A stretch of DNA of 64,000 nt from Deltaproteobacteria bacterium. Its GTDB lineage: Bacteria > Myxococcota_A > UBA796 > SXON01. The position numbers and the translations under genes were made by a program. Positions within the stretch are counted from its first letter, which is position 1, and every line of letters begins with the position of its first letter. Below the pieces are notes generated by a model. The model ran no database searches, was not told the origin of the DNA, and saw only the letters and a program-made list of their open reading frames with translations. The DNA is taken from assembly GCA_947445035.1 (NCBI GenBank), contig CANFCK010000023.1, positions 1 to 64,000 on the forward strand, read 5' to 3'. This document shows, one piece after another, positions 1 to 8,387 of this stretch.

Positions 1-529
1 CGATGTGGAAGTGAAGGTTGAGATTCAGCGCGGAACCAAAGCGCTGGATGCAGGTGACGGCGCCGCTTTTGCCGGCCGGCCGCTTCGCCGCGCTCCGATA
101 CCACCGCGCGATGCACTTGAGCGCCGCCCGCAGCACCCCGGCTGCCAGCTCAGGGTGTCGCGCGAGCAGCCACCGGCGTTTCCAGGGCACGGTCAACACC
201 CACTGTCGCGTCGCAACGCGCGGGATCACCCGGTCGAGGAGGTGCGCGGCCCGCTCCGCCATGCGTCGGCCCCCGCAGGAGGGGCAAAACCCCCGGGTCT
301 TGCACGAGAACAGCACCAGTCGGTGGTGGTCACAGTCCGGACACTCCAGCCAGGCGAAGCCGTTGGCGACGTCGCCACACCCCAGGTACGCCCGGAACTC
401 CCGCTGCACATGGCGCGGAAGCGAGCGATCGTGCTGCGCCAGCTCGGAGAGCAGCGTGGGGAAACCGTCCGCGATGATCGCACGGAGCTGTGCGTCGCCC
501 TCGCCTCTGACCTCGACCGTGACCGCCAT
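1..529 (-). CDS. IS91-family (Y2/HUH) transposase, N-terminal part, cut by window edge
   Basis: Reading leftwards from an ATG at 527-529 gives about 176 codons without a stop, running off the window edge. The first ~110 residues carry the N-terminal zinc-binding domain of IS91/IS801-type transposases: YLGCGDVANGF, then ECPDCDHHRL, then CKTRGFCPSCGGRRM, so Cys pairs spaced as in a zinc ribbon. Further on come VPWKRRWLLARHPEL and, at the very edge, QRFGSALNLNLHFHI, whose HFH is the His-hydrophobic-His metal site of HUH nucleases. Known for the family: rolling-circle-like transposition as single-stranded DNA, without terminal inverted repeats or target duplication. The two catalytic tyrosines would lie outside the window, so I cannot say whether the element is intact. 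Confidence 0.85.
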   Translation of the reverse strand, partial: MAVTVEVRGEGDAQLRAIIADGFPTLLSELAQHDRSLPRHVQREFRAYLGCGDVANGFAWLECPDCDHHRLVLFSCKTRGFCPSCGGRRMAERAAHLLDRVIPRVATRQWVLTVPWKRRWLLARHPELAAGVLRAALKCIARWYRSAAKRPAGKSGAVTCIQRFGSALNLNLHFHI

Positions 530-896
530 GCGCGGCGCCCAACGCAAGAGCGGGACCGCGCGAAAACCGGTGTTCGTCCGTCCCGCACCGAGTGACAGCT
601 GTCGGACGTCCGTCAGTGTCCGTCGATGACCGACACCGAGGGCTCGTCAAGGGCAGGAAACAGGACGGTGGGCGCGCGCCTTCGGCGACGCGGAATCATC
701 CCACGGGAGGTGTCGTGCGATCCCGCCGAAGGGCCGGCGACGCTTCGCGGCTGTCGCTGGCCTGCTGTCGCTCGCATGATGGTGCCGGCGCGGCATACTG
801 GAGCCCTGGGGCATGTATTTGTTGACAAGCAGCATGGTGATTGCCCTGGGCTTTGAATCGAGATAGTATAACAATCGTTATAACAAGGAGCTCGCC
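530..896. other. Intergenic region between transposase and toxin-antitoxin module; no gene seen
   Basis: I find no convincing coding frame here. It contains a perfect 10-bp palindrome, GACAGCTGTC (594-603), and short inverted arms GTGTC (616-620) and GACAC (632-636) just upstream of the transposase start. An IS91-type element would have one of its non-symmetrical ends here, but I cannot identify that end with certainty. Base composition becomes less GC-rich towards 815-896, unlike most of the window. Confidence 0.5.
841..890 (+). promoter_or_regulatory. Putative promoter and operator of the toxin-antitoxin operon
   Basis: TTGCCC at 841-846 and TAGTAT at 864-869 are separated by 17 bp, a plausible sigma-70 -35/-10 pair. 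Overlapping and following the -10 is TATAACAATCGTTATAACAA (867-886). It is at once an inverted repeat (TATAAC, 4 nt, GTTATA) and a direct repeat of TATAACAA with 12-bp period. AAGGAG at 885-890 is a good ribosome-binding site 6 nt before the antitoxin ATG. AbrB/MazE antitoxins usually repress their own operon at such palindromes, so this is the likely operator (inference). Confidence 0.6.
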
Positions 897-1121
897 ATGG
901 CCGCCCTCAAACTGACCCAGATCGGCAACTCCGTTGGCGTGATCCTGCCCAAGGAAGTGCTGGCGCGGCTCAAGCTCGAGAAGGGCGACACCTTGTACTT
1001 GACGGATGCGGCCAATGGGGTGCTCCTGACGCCTTACAGCCCCGAGTTCGAAAGGCAGATGACGGCGGCACGCAGCGTCATGAAGAAGCGCCGCAACGTT
1101 TTGCGTGAGTTGGCAAAGTGA
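897..1121 (+). CDS. AbrB/MazE-family antitoxin
   Basis: A 74-residue protein whose first ~45 residues fit the swapped-hairpin AbrB/MazE DNA-binding fold: LTQIGNSVGVILPKEVL followed by LKLEKGDTLYL. The basic, helical C-terminus (about residues 48-74, MTAARSVMKKRRNVLRELAK) is the kind of tail that wraps and neutralises the partner toxin. The ATG at 897 is fixed by AAGGAG six bases upstream. Its TGA overlaps the toxin's GTG by four bases (GTGA, 1118-1121), so the pair is translationally coupled. Doc toxins are classically paired with Phd antitoxins; pairing with an AbrB-type antitoxin is known in many genomes but is less common. Confidence 0.9.
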   Translation: MAALKLTQIGNSVGVILPKEVLARLKLEKGDTLYLTDAANGVLLTPYSPEFERQMTAARSVMKKRRNVLRELAK

Positions 1122-1513
1122 AGCTGCGCAAGTGGGTTTGGCTTGACCACCATGTCCTGCGTGCCGTGCATGAAGAGCAACTCTCGGAACACGGCGGTGC
1201 AGCAGGCACGCGCGACGAGGGCCTGTTCGAGTCTGCGCTGGCGCGGCCTGAGAACCTGGTGGCCTATGGCGAACCCGACGAGGCTGACCTCGCCGCAGCC
1301 TACGGCTTTGGCATTGCGCGAAGTCACCCCTTCATCGACGGCAACAAGCGCACCGCCTTTGTTGCGGTCGAGCTGTTTCTCGATCTGAATGGTTTCGAGC
1401 TGATGGCCAGTGACGCCGACTGCGTTCTGACCATGCTCGCCGTCGCTGCCGGCCAGATGGACGAAGCCACCTTCGCGCGCTGGTTGCGCGAACACACTCA
1501 GAAAAGAAAATAG
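1118..1513 (+). CDS. doc: Doc-type (Fic-fold) toxin
   Basis: A 131-residue protein, the normal length for Doc. It contains HPFIDGNKRTA at about residues 68-78, the Fic/Doc signature loop, with the catalytic His and the GN-K-R phosphate-binding residues intact. EHGGAAGTRDEGLFESALARP in the N-terminal third and the following helices also match Doc. Known for the family: Doc phosphorylates elongation factor Tu and stops translation; most other Fic proteins AMPylate. The gene starts with GTG inside the antitoxin's last codons. Codon usage and the AT-richer leader differ from the surrounding genome, and a transposase lies next door, so horizontal acquisition is likely. Confidence 0.92.
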   Translation: MKLRKWVWLDHHVLRAVHEEQLSEHGGAAGTRDEGLFESALARPENLVAYGEPDEADLAAAYGFGIARSHPFIDGNKRTAFVAVELFLDLNGFELMASDADCVLTMLAVAAGQMDEATFARWLREHTQKRK

Positions 1514-1679
1514 CGCTGCGCCATCGGCAGCACGCTGGCCGGCTCGCAGGTGAGCCTCAGCGCTCGCCCACGCCGCGCTGGTCAGCAAGAGTGAGGTGAT
1601 CATCGACAGCTCGCGTAGCGCAGCAATCCCATGGTCGCTTCGCCATTGATGCGGCGCCGCCAACGGATAGGTCGGCGGC

Positions 1680-3434
1680 TTGCTCAGCCTCCTCCTTCAC
1701 ATGCATCAGCCCGACTACCGGCACCCCCGCACGGGCGTGCCGATCATGCCGTGGGTGCGGCTGCACGCAACGCGCGGGTATCGCGATGTCCCCCGCCTGA
1801 TTCTTGAATCGGGCGCACAGGTGACGGTAAACCTGGTGCCGACGCTCCTGGAGCAGGTCGAGCACTATGTGGGGGGTGGCTCCGACCTGCACCTCGACCT
1901 CTGCAAGCGCGCTGCGGACACGCTTTGCGCGGCGGAGGCTGGCTGGCTGGTGGAGCATGGCCTGCACGGCACACACCGCGCGTTCGAGTGGTTCGCCGGT
2001 TGGGGCGCACTACGAGTACGACGTGATCGCGGCGAGCGTTTTGGTGCGGCGGACCTCCGTGATCTTCAGGTCTGGTGCAACCTTGCCTGGTTCGGCGCGA
2101 CCGCGCTCGAAGAGTTCCCCGCGCTCGGCGAGCTGAGGCGCAAAGGCCAGGGCTTCTCCGAGGCGGACAAGGCGGTGGTCCTCGACGCTCAGCTCGCCTG
2201 CATCCGTGGGTTGCGGGCGCTCTACGCCCGGTTGCCGGACGTCAGCGCGTCGCCGTTTGCTCACCCGATCCTCCCCCTTTTGATCGACTCGGGACACGCC
2301 GCGCGCAACCTGGGACCGTTCGACGACCCCGGCTTCCGCTACCCCGAGGACGCGCTGGCGCAGCTGATCGAAGGCAAGCGGGCGGTCGAGGCGTGGATTG
2401 GACATGAGGTCCAAGGCGTGTGGCCCAGCGAGGGCTCGGTGAGTCCTGAGACCGTGGAGTGCATCGAGAAGGCGGGGTTTTCGTGGTTCGCGACCGACAG
2501 CGGGGTTTTGGAGCGCTCGGAGCGGGCGGGACACGGCCCCATCTGGCGCGTGGGTGGGATCACCGGTCTTTTTCGGGACCACGGCCTGAGTGACCGGATC
2601 GGTTTTGTTTATGCCGACCACGAGCCGGGGGCGGCGGTCGAGGATCTCCTGCATCGGACTGGCGGGCGTCGGATCCTGCTGGCCCTGGACGGCGAAAACC
2701 CCTGGGAGAGCTACCAGGACGCCGGCGCCGCCTTCCTCCGCGAGCTGTTCGCGCGCGCCCCGCTGCGTACCTGCTCGACTCTCGCCCGAGAGGCGCCGAC
2801 GGGAAGCATCGCCCGCCTCCACACCGGGAGCTGGATCCACGCCGACTTCCGCATCTGGATCGGGGCGGAGGAAGACCGCGCGGCCTGGCGCCTCTTACGA
2901 CGGGTGCGGGACCTTTTTGCCGGCGCCGGTCAGGTACCCGTCGAAGCGCTCCGGGCCCTCTGGCGTGCCGAGGCGAGCGATTGGTTCTGGTGGTACGGCC
3001 CCGAGTTCGAGACCCCCTTCGCCCCGGAGTTCGACACCCTTTTCCGCGCCCACCTCGCCGAGGCGCTCCGCCTGATCGGGGCGCCACCGATGCCGGAATT
3101 GGACGTGCCGCTCAAAGCCGCTGCGGACCCGATCACCGCCCCGGCCGGCGAGGTCTTCCCCGAGCGGACCGACGCGTTCGCGTGGCAGGCGGCGGGCCAC
3201 GTTCGGGTTCAGAGCGGGTCGATGGCACCCGGGCCCGGCTGGCCATCCCGCGTCGACTACGGGTGGTGCTGCGGCGAGCTGGCGGTGCGATTGGTGGGCC
3301 CGGATGGTGTCGAGGTGAGCGGCTGGGCGGCGGAGGTGCTCGACGATTCCCTGTACTTGCGGGGCCTCGATGGTGAACGGGTACCGGCTCAGGGCGCGTG
3401 GCGGCTGCTGCGCCCCATCGTGAGACCGGAGTGA
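1680..3434 (+). CDS. Glycoside hydrolase family 57 protein (alpha-amylase/glucanotransferase type)
   Basis: A 584-residue protein that starts with TTG, giving LSLLLHMHQPDY. HMHQP is the first conserved GH57 region. VWPSEGSVS near residue 250 supplies the Glu expected as nucleophile (fourth residue of that motif), and LDGENPWE near residue 335 is the acid/base region. GH57 enzymes cleave, transfer or branch alpha-1,4-glucans in the cytoplasm; the sub-activity cannot be told from sequence alone. The C-terminal ~90 residues look like a beta-rich accessory domain. No signal peptide is seen. The stop overlaps the start of an MFS transporter (GTGA), which suggests a linked glucan or muropeptide role. 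An alternative upstream start is not visible in frame. Confidence 0.88.
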   Translation: MLSLLLHMHQPDYRHPRTGVPIMPWVRLHATRGYRDVPRLILESGAQVTVNLVPTLLEQVEHYVGGGSDLHLDLCKRAADTLCAAEAGWLVEHGLHGTHRAFEWFAGWGALRVRRDRGERFGAADLRDLQVWCNLAWFGATALEEFPALGELRRKGQGFSEADKAVVLDAQLACIRGLRALYARLPDVSASPFAHPILPLLIDSGHAARNLGPFDDPGFRYPEDALAQLIEGKRAVEAWIGHEVQGVWPSEGSVSPETVECIEKAGFSWFATDSGVLERSERAGHGPIWRVGGITGLFRDHGLSDRIGFVYADHEPGAAVEDLLHRTGGRRILLALDGENPWESYQDAGAAFLRELFARAPLRTCSTLAREAPTGSIARLHTGSWIHADFRIWIGAEEDRAAWRLLRRVRDLFAGAGQVPVEALRALWRAEASDWFWWYGPEFETPFAPEFDTLFRAHLAEALRLIGAPPMPELDVPLKAAADPITAPAGEVFPERTDAFAWQAAGHVRVQSGSMAPGPGWPSRVDYGWCCGELAVRLVGPDGVEVSGWAAEVLDDSLYLRGLDGERVPAQGAWRLLRPIVRPE

Positions 3435-4630
3435 TCGCACATCGCGGCACGCTCGGCCGCATCGCGCTCCTCACCTCGCTGTACTTCGCCCAAGGACTCC
3501 CCTTCGGCATCTTTTCGCAGGCCCTGCCGGTGATCATGCGGCGGGAAGGACAGTCGTTGGAGCACATCGGGCTCACCAACCTGTTGGCGCTGCCGTGGGT
3601 GCTCAAATTCGCCTGGGCGCCGATGATCGACCGAATTGCGGGGCCACGGCGACGGGTGATCCTCCCCCTCAATCTCGCGGCCGCGGGCCTGCTCCTGGGG
3701 CTCGCGTTGGTCTCGCCGGGGTCGATGGTCCCGCTTTTGGTGACCGTCTTTCTCTGCAACCTGGTGGCGGCGACCCAGGACATCGCCACCGACGGGCTCG
3801 CCGTAGAGACGCTGCCCCCGGAAGAGCGCGGGCTCGGCAACGGCGTGCAGGTCGCTGGCTACCGCTTGGGAATGGTGCTGGGCGGCGGCGTACTGGTGCT
3901 GCTCTTCGACGCCTGGGGCTGGTTCGCCAGCTTCGCCAGCGCCGCCGCAGCGATCGCTCTGGTGACCCTGCCGATCGTCCTGCTCCCCGCCTCGCCACGC
4001 CCCCCGGTCGGGGACCGAGGCACCTCGTCCCAGGCGCTGCGCTGGGACCGATGGTTCGCCGGCGCGGGGGGTCCCGCTTGGTTCGGGCTCTTGGTGGTCT
4101 ACAAGTTGGGCGACAGCCTCGGCACGGGCATGGTCAAACCGATGCTCGTGGATCAGGGGCTGACCCTCGCGGAGATCGGGGCGCTCGTGGGGCTGTGGGG
4201 GTCCGTCGCCGGGCTTGTCGGGGCGCTCATCGGGGGGTGGGTGGTGTCGCGGACGTCGCGACGCGGCGCGCTCTTCGCGTTCTCGCTTGTACAGTTGCCG
4301 ACGCTCGCGGCCTACGGGTGGATCGCGCATGCAGGCCCCGATCTCATCGTCCCTGTCGTGATCGCAGAGCATCTGGCTTCGGGAATGGCGACCGCCGCGC
4401 TGTTCACCGCGATGATGGATGCTTGCCGGCCCGGGTGCGCGGGCAGCGACTACACGGTGCAGGCGTCGGTCGTCGTTCTGGCCCAGGGGCTCGCGGCCAC
4501 GTTCTCAGGATACTCGGCCGCGAACCTTGGTTACGAAGGGCACTTCGGGCTGGCCGTGGCGCTCGCGGTGGTGCCGATCCTGGTGGTCGCGCGGATGGCG
4601 CGGGGTGAGGGGCGGTTTCGTTTGGCGTGA
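3431..4630 (+). CDS. AmpG-like major facilitator superfamily permease
   Basis: About 399 residues with some twelve hydrophobic segments. The beginning, LTSLYFAQGLPFGIFSQALP, and the following LPWVLKFAWAPMIDRI are characteristic of the AmpG/PAT branch of the MFS, which in enterobacteria imports anhydromuropeptides for cell-wall recycling. QDIATDGLAVETLPPEERG is also typical of this branch. I chose the GTG at 3431 because it makes a 4-nt GTGA overlap with the preceding GH57 gene; an in-frame GTG at 3398 would extend it by 11 residues. The substrate is not proven; coupling to a glycosidase makes a sugar-containing substrate reasonable. Confidence 0.82.
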   Translation: MIAHRGTLGRIALLTSLYFAQGLPFGIFSQALPVIMRREGQSLEHIGLTNLLALPWVLKFAWAPMIDRIAGPRRRVILPLNLAAAGLLLGLALVSPGSMVPLLVTVFLCNLVAATQDIATDGLAVETLPPEERGLGNGVQVAGYRLGMVLGGGVLVLLFDAWGWFASFASAAAAIALVTLPIVLLPASPRPPVGDRGTSSQALRWDRWFAGAGGPAWFGLLVVYKLGDSLGTGMVKPMLVDQGLTLAEIGALVGLWGSVAGLVGALIGGWVVSRTSRRGALFAFSLVQLPTLAAYGWIAHAGPDLIVPVVIAEHLASGMATAALFTAMMDACRPGCAGSDYTVQASVVVLAQGLAATFSGYSAANLGYEGHFGLAVALAVVPILVVARMARGEGRFRLA

Positions 4631-4668
4631 TTCGGCGGGGCGGCCGCCGCCTTCGGCGTCGCCGCGTG

Positions 4669-4683
4669 CTCCGGTCGCCGGAG
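4669..4683. terminator. Short hairpin between convergent genes
   Basis: CTCCGG, loop TCG, CCGGAG: a perfect 6-bp GC-rich stem with a 3-nt loop in the 81-bp gap between two genes that end facing each other. There is no T-run, so it would be at best a weak or factor-assisted bidirectional terminator. Confidence 0.4.
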
Positions 4684-4711
4684 GCTCCCTTCGCCCGCTG
4701 CCGCGCGGAGC

Positions 4712-6322
4712 TCAGGGCACGCGCGCCAGCCACAACGAGCCGAAGCGGCCTACGTCCTCGATCTGGCCGGTCTGCGTCGCGTCTTGGACCCAGGAGCGCT
4801 TTTCGTCGGCGCGTCCCGGGTCGATCGCGAGCCAAACCGTCGCCGACGGGGGCGTGAGCCGCCGGAGCGTGGAGAGATTCGCGGCGAAGATCGCGCTGAG
4901 GCGCGCGTGGTCGGTCCCCGGGGCGCGCCAGTCCATCACCTCGGCCAGGGCGTCATCGAAGGGCACGAGGTCCCGCGCGGGGACAGCCTGTAGGCCTCGG
5001 TCGCGGGCGAGCCACAAAACGTACAGCTCTCCGACGACGACGTCGCCCGGTGCCGCACGCTGGTGGAGCGCGGCGACGCCCACAAGGAGCGCGGCTTCTT
5101 CGCTGCCTTCCTCTGGCGTGGGCGTCGACGCGGCGTCCAAAAACCGACCCTTCGCAGCGTAGAACGGTACAAATGCGTTGCCGATGAGCACGAACGCGAG
5201 CACGGGCCAGAAGAGCATCCTGGCGGACCACGCCCGGAGGTCATCCACGACTCGCGTGGCCAGCGCAACGATGACAGGGACCATCGGTAGCCAAAAGCGC
5301 CCCGAGAAGGGCCACGTCCACACCAGGAACACCGCCGTATGGACGAGAAGCAGGACCCCGAGCGGCCGTGCGTGCCGCCATGCTCCGAAAAGCGCGAGGC
5401 TCCACAACGCCACGCCGAGCGCCATCGCGACCGTGCCCGAGCTGGCCGTCGCCGTGCCGACGTAGGCTTCGGGCGACAAGAACTGGCCGAGGCTGGCTGC
5501 TCCCAGCCGCACGTTCGTCCTCGCCACCTCGCCGACGCCACCGATGACCGCGCCCAGCCCGCCCTCCGCCCAGCGCTGGCCGTACCACGCGGTGTGGACG
5601 TCGTAGCTGACGTAGTAGCGGAGGAGCGCCTCCAGCTCTGGCGGCGGCTCGGGGGTGAGCGCGCGTTGCACGTGGGTGAGGCCACTCGCCAAGCCGAAGC
5701 CGAGGGCCAGCGCTCCTGCGAGCGCGCGCCGACCGGCTCCGAAGGCCACGATCGCTCCCGCCAGAACGTACAGGCTGCCTGCGCCACGCAATGCCCCGAG
5801 CGCGAAGCTCAACGCGACGATGCCGACCAGGGTTCGCCGTCCGGGCGCAGGGTCCAAGCCCAAGGTGGCCAGACTCACGAGGGCCAGGGTGAAGGCCGGT
5901 TCCGACATCACCTGGGGCACCAGGCTGAACGTGACCGTGTTGACCGCGAGCACAAGCCCGACCGCCACCCTTGCGCGTCGCGACGCCCTCATGCGCGCCA
6001 GCAGCCCGCTCACCACCACCTGCGCCGCGATTCCCCACAAGAGCGCCTGCATCCACAAAACTGCGTCCCAGCTCAGCCCAGCGCCCCGAAATAGCGCCAA
6101 TAAAGCGGGGAACCCGAGTGGGTACTTGGCCATGCCCGGCGCCCCGGGCAGGCAGTCAGCGACGATCGGGCCGCCGCGGCGCAGACTCTCCGCCATCCCG
6201 GCGTACATCGCGTCGTCCCGCCAGACGCCGAGCCGGTCGCCGTGGCCCCCGAGCCCGTGCACCATCGCGACCACCGGCGCGACCCAGGCGTCTCGCCAGC
6301 GGGAGGGGAGGGGGCTGTCCAC
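4712..6322 (-). CDS. Polytopic membrane protein, GT-C (PMT/ArnT-like) glycosyltransferase candidate
   Basis: 536 residues from a GTG. After ~80 residues come about nine hydrophobic segments (for example LWMQALLWGIAAQVVVSGLL, ALGVALWSLALFGAW, MLFWPVLAFVLIGNAFVPFY), then a soluble C-terminal domain of ~130 residues. The N-terminal loop has DDAMYAGMAESLRRGG followed by AKYPLGFPALLALF. This matches the acidic first-loop motif and K-P-G-P region of lipid-linked-sugar glycosyltransferases of the dolichyl-phosphate-mannose transferase/ArnT fold, so I infer transfer of a sugar from a polyprenyl phosphate donor on the outer face of the inner membrane. The acceptor is unknown. It lies 77 bp downstream of cobQ on the same strand, and this gap contains a run of C residues. 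Confidence 0.6.
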   Translation of the reverse strand: MDSPLPSRWRDAWVAPVVAMVHGLGGHGDRLGVWRDDAMYAGMAESLRRGGPIVADCLPGAPGMAKYPLGFPALLALFRGAGLSWDAVLWMQALLWGIAAQVVVSGLLARMRASRRARVAVGLVLAVNTVTFSLVPQVMSEPAFTLALVSLATLGLDPAPGRRTLVGIVALSFALGALRGAGSLYVLAGAIVAFGAGRRALAGALALGFGLASGLTHVQRALTPEPPPELEALLRYYVSYDVHTAWYGQRWAEGGLGAVIGGVGEVARTNVRLGAASLGQFLSPEAYVGTATASSGTVAMALGVALWSLALFGAWRHARPLGVLLLVHTAVFLVWTWPFSGRFWLPMVPVIVALATRVVDDLRAWSARMLFWPVLAFVLIGNAFVPFYAAKGRFLDAASTPTPEEGSEEAALLVGVAALHQRAAPGDVVVGELYVLWLARDRGLQAVPARDLVPFDDALAEVMDWRAPGTDHARLSAIFAANLSTLRRLTPPSATVWLAIDPGRADEKRSWVQDATQTGQIEDVGRFGSLWLARVP

Positions 6323-6399
6323 GGCACGGTGTTTATCCGCGTTTCAGCGTTGGTGGCGGGTCGCGCCCGCCTCCGGCGCCGCCGCCCCCCCCCGCCGGG

Positions 6400-7902
6400 T
6401 CAGCCCTCGATCCCGCAGTCGGCGAGCAGTCGGTCGACATCGACGTGGGCGCTACAATGTGCGGCGAGGCGATCGTACTGGTCCTGGCGGACCGCGTCGA
6501 AGTCCGGACGCGCGGCGAGGGCGCTCAGATCGAGGTCGGGGCGAAGGCCGGCGAGCATCGCCGCGACCGCACGCGGGGTGTCGAAGATGCCGTGCAGGTA
6601 GCTTCCCCAGACGCGGCCGTCGTCGCTCCAGGCGCCGTCGAGCTCGTCGACGGGACCCTCCGGCCGCGCGGAGATTCGCACGGCAGCACGGGCGCCCATT
6701 CGCTCGGTGCGGCCGTGGTGGATCTCGTACCCGCTGACCTCGGCGTCCCCCCAGCGGCCCACGCTCCGGCCCAGCCGCTTTTCGACATGGAACTCGGTGC
6801 GGACCGACAACAACCCCAACCCCCGGCTCACGCCCACCTCGGCTTCCACACCAAGCGGGTCTGCCACCTCCACGCCGAGCATCTGATACCCGCCGCACAC
6901 GCCCGCGACGTGCCCCCCGGAGCCGTGTCGCGCCAGGATGCGGTCGGCCCACCCGCTGCTCCAAAGGTGCTCCAGGTCACGACGCGTGTTCTTCGACCCA
7001 GCCAGCACCACGAGATCGTAGGCGCCCAGGTCTCGCGGGCGCGTGAGCCAGTGCACCTCCAACTCGGGGTGCATCATCAGCGGCTGGATGTCGGTCAGGT
7101 TGGCGATGTGAGGGGTCACCACGACGGCGATCCGGAGGCGGACGCCGGCCGAGACCAGGAGGCCGGGCGGGTCGATGATCGCGTCAGGGGGCAGCGCGTC
7201 TTCCGATTCGATGGTGATGTTCCGATCGAAGGGAAGGACCCCGTAGACCGGGAGGCCGGTGTGTGCTTTGAGCCAGTCCACACCGTCCCGGAAGAGCGAA
7301 AGGTCCCCCCGGAAGCGATTGACCAGCAGGCCGCGCACCCGGGCCCGGTCGCGCGCGTCGAGGATAGCCAGTGTCCCCACGATCTGGGCGAAAACGCCGC
7401 CACGGTCGATGTCAGCGACCAGGAGCACGCCCAGGTCCGCGTGGTGGGCGACGTCGAAGTTGGTGAAGTCCCGCGAGCGCAGGTTCACCTCTGCGCAGGA
7501 GCCGGCGCCCTCCGCGACGATCACCGGGTAGGACGCCCGCAGTTCGTCGAGCGCCGCCATTGCCGCGGCGCGGAAGCGGGTGGTGTCCCTGAAGTATTCG
7601 GCGGCGCTGTGAGGCCCGGCGACCCGGCCGTTGAGGATCACCTGGGCGCCGGTGTTGGACGTGGGCTTGAGCAAGACCGGGTTCATCGCTGGGATGGGCT
7701 CGACCCGGGCGGCTTCGGCCTGGACGATCTGGGCGCGCGCAATCTCCCAGCCATCGCGGGTTATACCGGCGTTGTTACTCATGTTCTGCGCCTTGAACGG
7801 CGCCACCCGAAGCCCGCGGTCGGCCAGCACGCGACAGAGCGCGGTGGTGACGAAAGACTTGCCCACATCGGACCCGGTGCCGAGGATCGCGATGCCGTTC
7901 AT
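6400..7902 (-). CDS. cobQ: Cobyric acid synthase
   Basis: 500 residues, the usual CobQ length. The N-terminus has the DTBS-like ATPase motif GTGSDVGKS (residues 8-16), then PFKAQNMSNNAG, and IVAEGAGSCAEVNL near residue 133. The C-terminal half is a class I amidotransferase domain with the nucleophile Cys in HVAGVCGGYQMLG and the His in YLHGIFDTP. The enzyme amidates four carboxylates of adenosylcobyrinic a,c-diamide with glutamine. No other cobalamin gene is present in the window, so it stands alone here. The start ATG is followed at once by the P-loop strand, as normal. A divergent lipoprotein gene starts 60 bp away. Confidence 0.96.
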   Translation of the reverse strand: MNGIAILGTGSDVGKSFVTTALCRVLADRGLRVAPFKAQNMSNNAGITRDGWEIARAQIVQAEAARVEPIPAMNPVLLKPTSNTGAQVILNGRVAGPHSAAEYFRDTTRFRAAAMAALDELRASYPVIVAEGAGSCAEVNLRSRDFTNFDVAHHADLGVLLVADIDRGGVFAQIVGTLAILDARDRARVRGLLVNRFRGDLSLFRDGVDWLKAHTGLPVYGVLPFDRNITIESEDALPPDAIIDPPGLLVSAGVRLRIAVVVTPHIANLTDIQPLMMHPELEVHWLTRPRDLGAYDLVVLAGSKNTRRDLEHLWSSGWADRILARHGSGGHVAGVCGGYQMLGVEVADPLGVEAEVGVSRGLGLLSVRTEFHVEKRLGRSVGRWGDAEVSGYEIHHGRTERMGARAAVRISARPEGPVDELDGAWSDDGRVWGSYLHGIFDTPRAVAAMLAGLRPDLDLSALAARPDFDAVRQDQYDRLAAHCSAHVDVDRLLADCGIEG

Positions 7903-7962
7903 GGGGGGCGGCTATCATCACCCCGCCCCGCGAACGCCCACGCCCGCGGTTATCCTACCGCC

Positions 7963-8331
7963 GTGCGGCCTCTCCTCTCCACCCTCGCCCTCTTCACCCT
8001 GACGGCCTGCGGCACGATGACCGACCGCGCCGGGAACACCTGCCCCGGCGACGACGCGGTCTTCGACGGGACCGAGCGCTGGTGCCCGCAAGACGACGCC
8101 GCCGCCCACTGCCGCTACCTCGCCGAGCGTGTCGCGACCTTCGAGGTGCTCTGCGCCGGCATCGCCACCGACCGGGAGATCGTTCTGGCGGTCGTGGAAA
8201 AGGAGATGGGTTGCGACGACGCAGTGGTCATCTACCCCGAGGCTGACGCGTGCCTTGACGTGCTGACGCAGCCCACCTGCCCCTTCAGCGAACTGCCCAC
8301 AGAGTGCGACGGCGTTGTGCTAGGCGGTTGA
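7963..8331 (+). CDS. Small Cys-rich lipoprotein
   Basis: 122 residues from a GTG, beginning VRPLLSTLALFTLTACGT: a short signal peptide with a lipobox (LTAC), so the mature protein begins at Cys16. The mature part has about eight more cysteines in pairs (NTCPGDD, RWCPQDD, AHCRYL, EVLCAG), suggesting a disulfide-bonded extracytoplasmic domain. I do not recognise the family. An open frame continues far upstream on this strand, but that part is antisense to cobQ and the GT-C-like gene and is not coding. Divergently arranged from cobQ with a 60-bp intergenic space. Confidence 0.7.
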   Translation: MRPLLSTLALFTLTACGTMTDRAGNTCPGDDAVFDGTERWCPQDDAAAHCRYLAERVATFEVLCAGIATDREIVLAVVEKEMGCDDAVVIYPEADACLDVLTQPTCPFSELPTECDGVVLGG

Positions 8332-8387
8332 CCAGCAACTGACGAACCAACGCCGCGGGGGCGTGTCGGACCGTGGTGGAGGTGCAC

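Noticed and set aside
822..827. Perfect TTGACA upstream of the antitoxin gene
   Set aside because: No -10-like sequence lies 16-18 bp downstream; the pair TTGCCC/TAGTAT with 17-bp spacing is the better promoter.
1525..1566. Peptide GSTLAGSQVSLSA, reminiscent of filamentous haemagglutinin repeats, just after the toxin gene
   Set aside because: Only about 13 codons, out of context, with no continuing similarity; may be a tiny relic but cannot be supported.
5971..7962. Plus-strand open frame leading into the small lipoprotein
   Set aside because: It is antisense to cobQ and the membrane protein gene; the lipoprotein signal at 7963 marks the real start.
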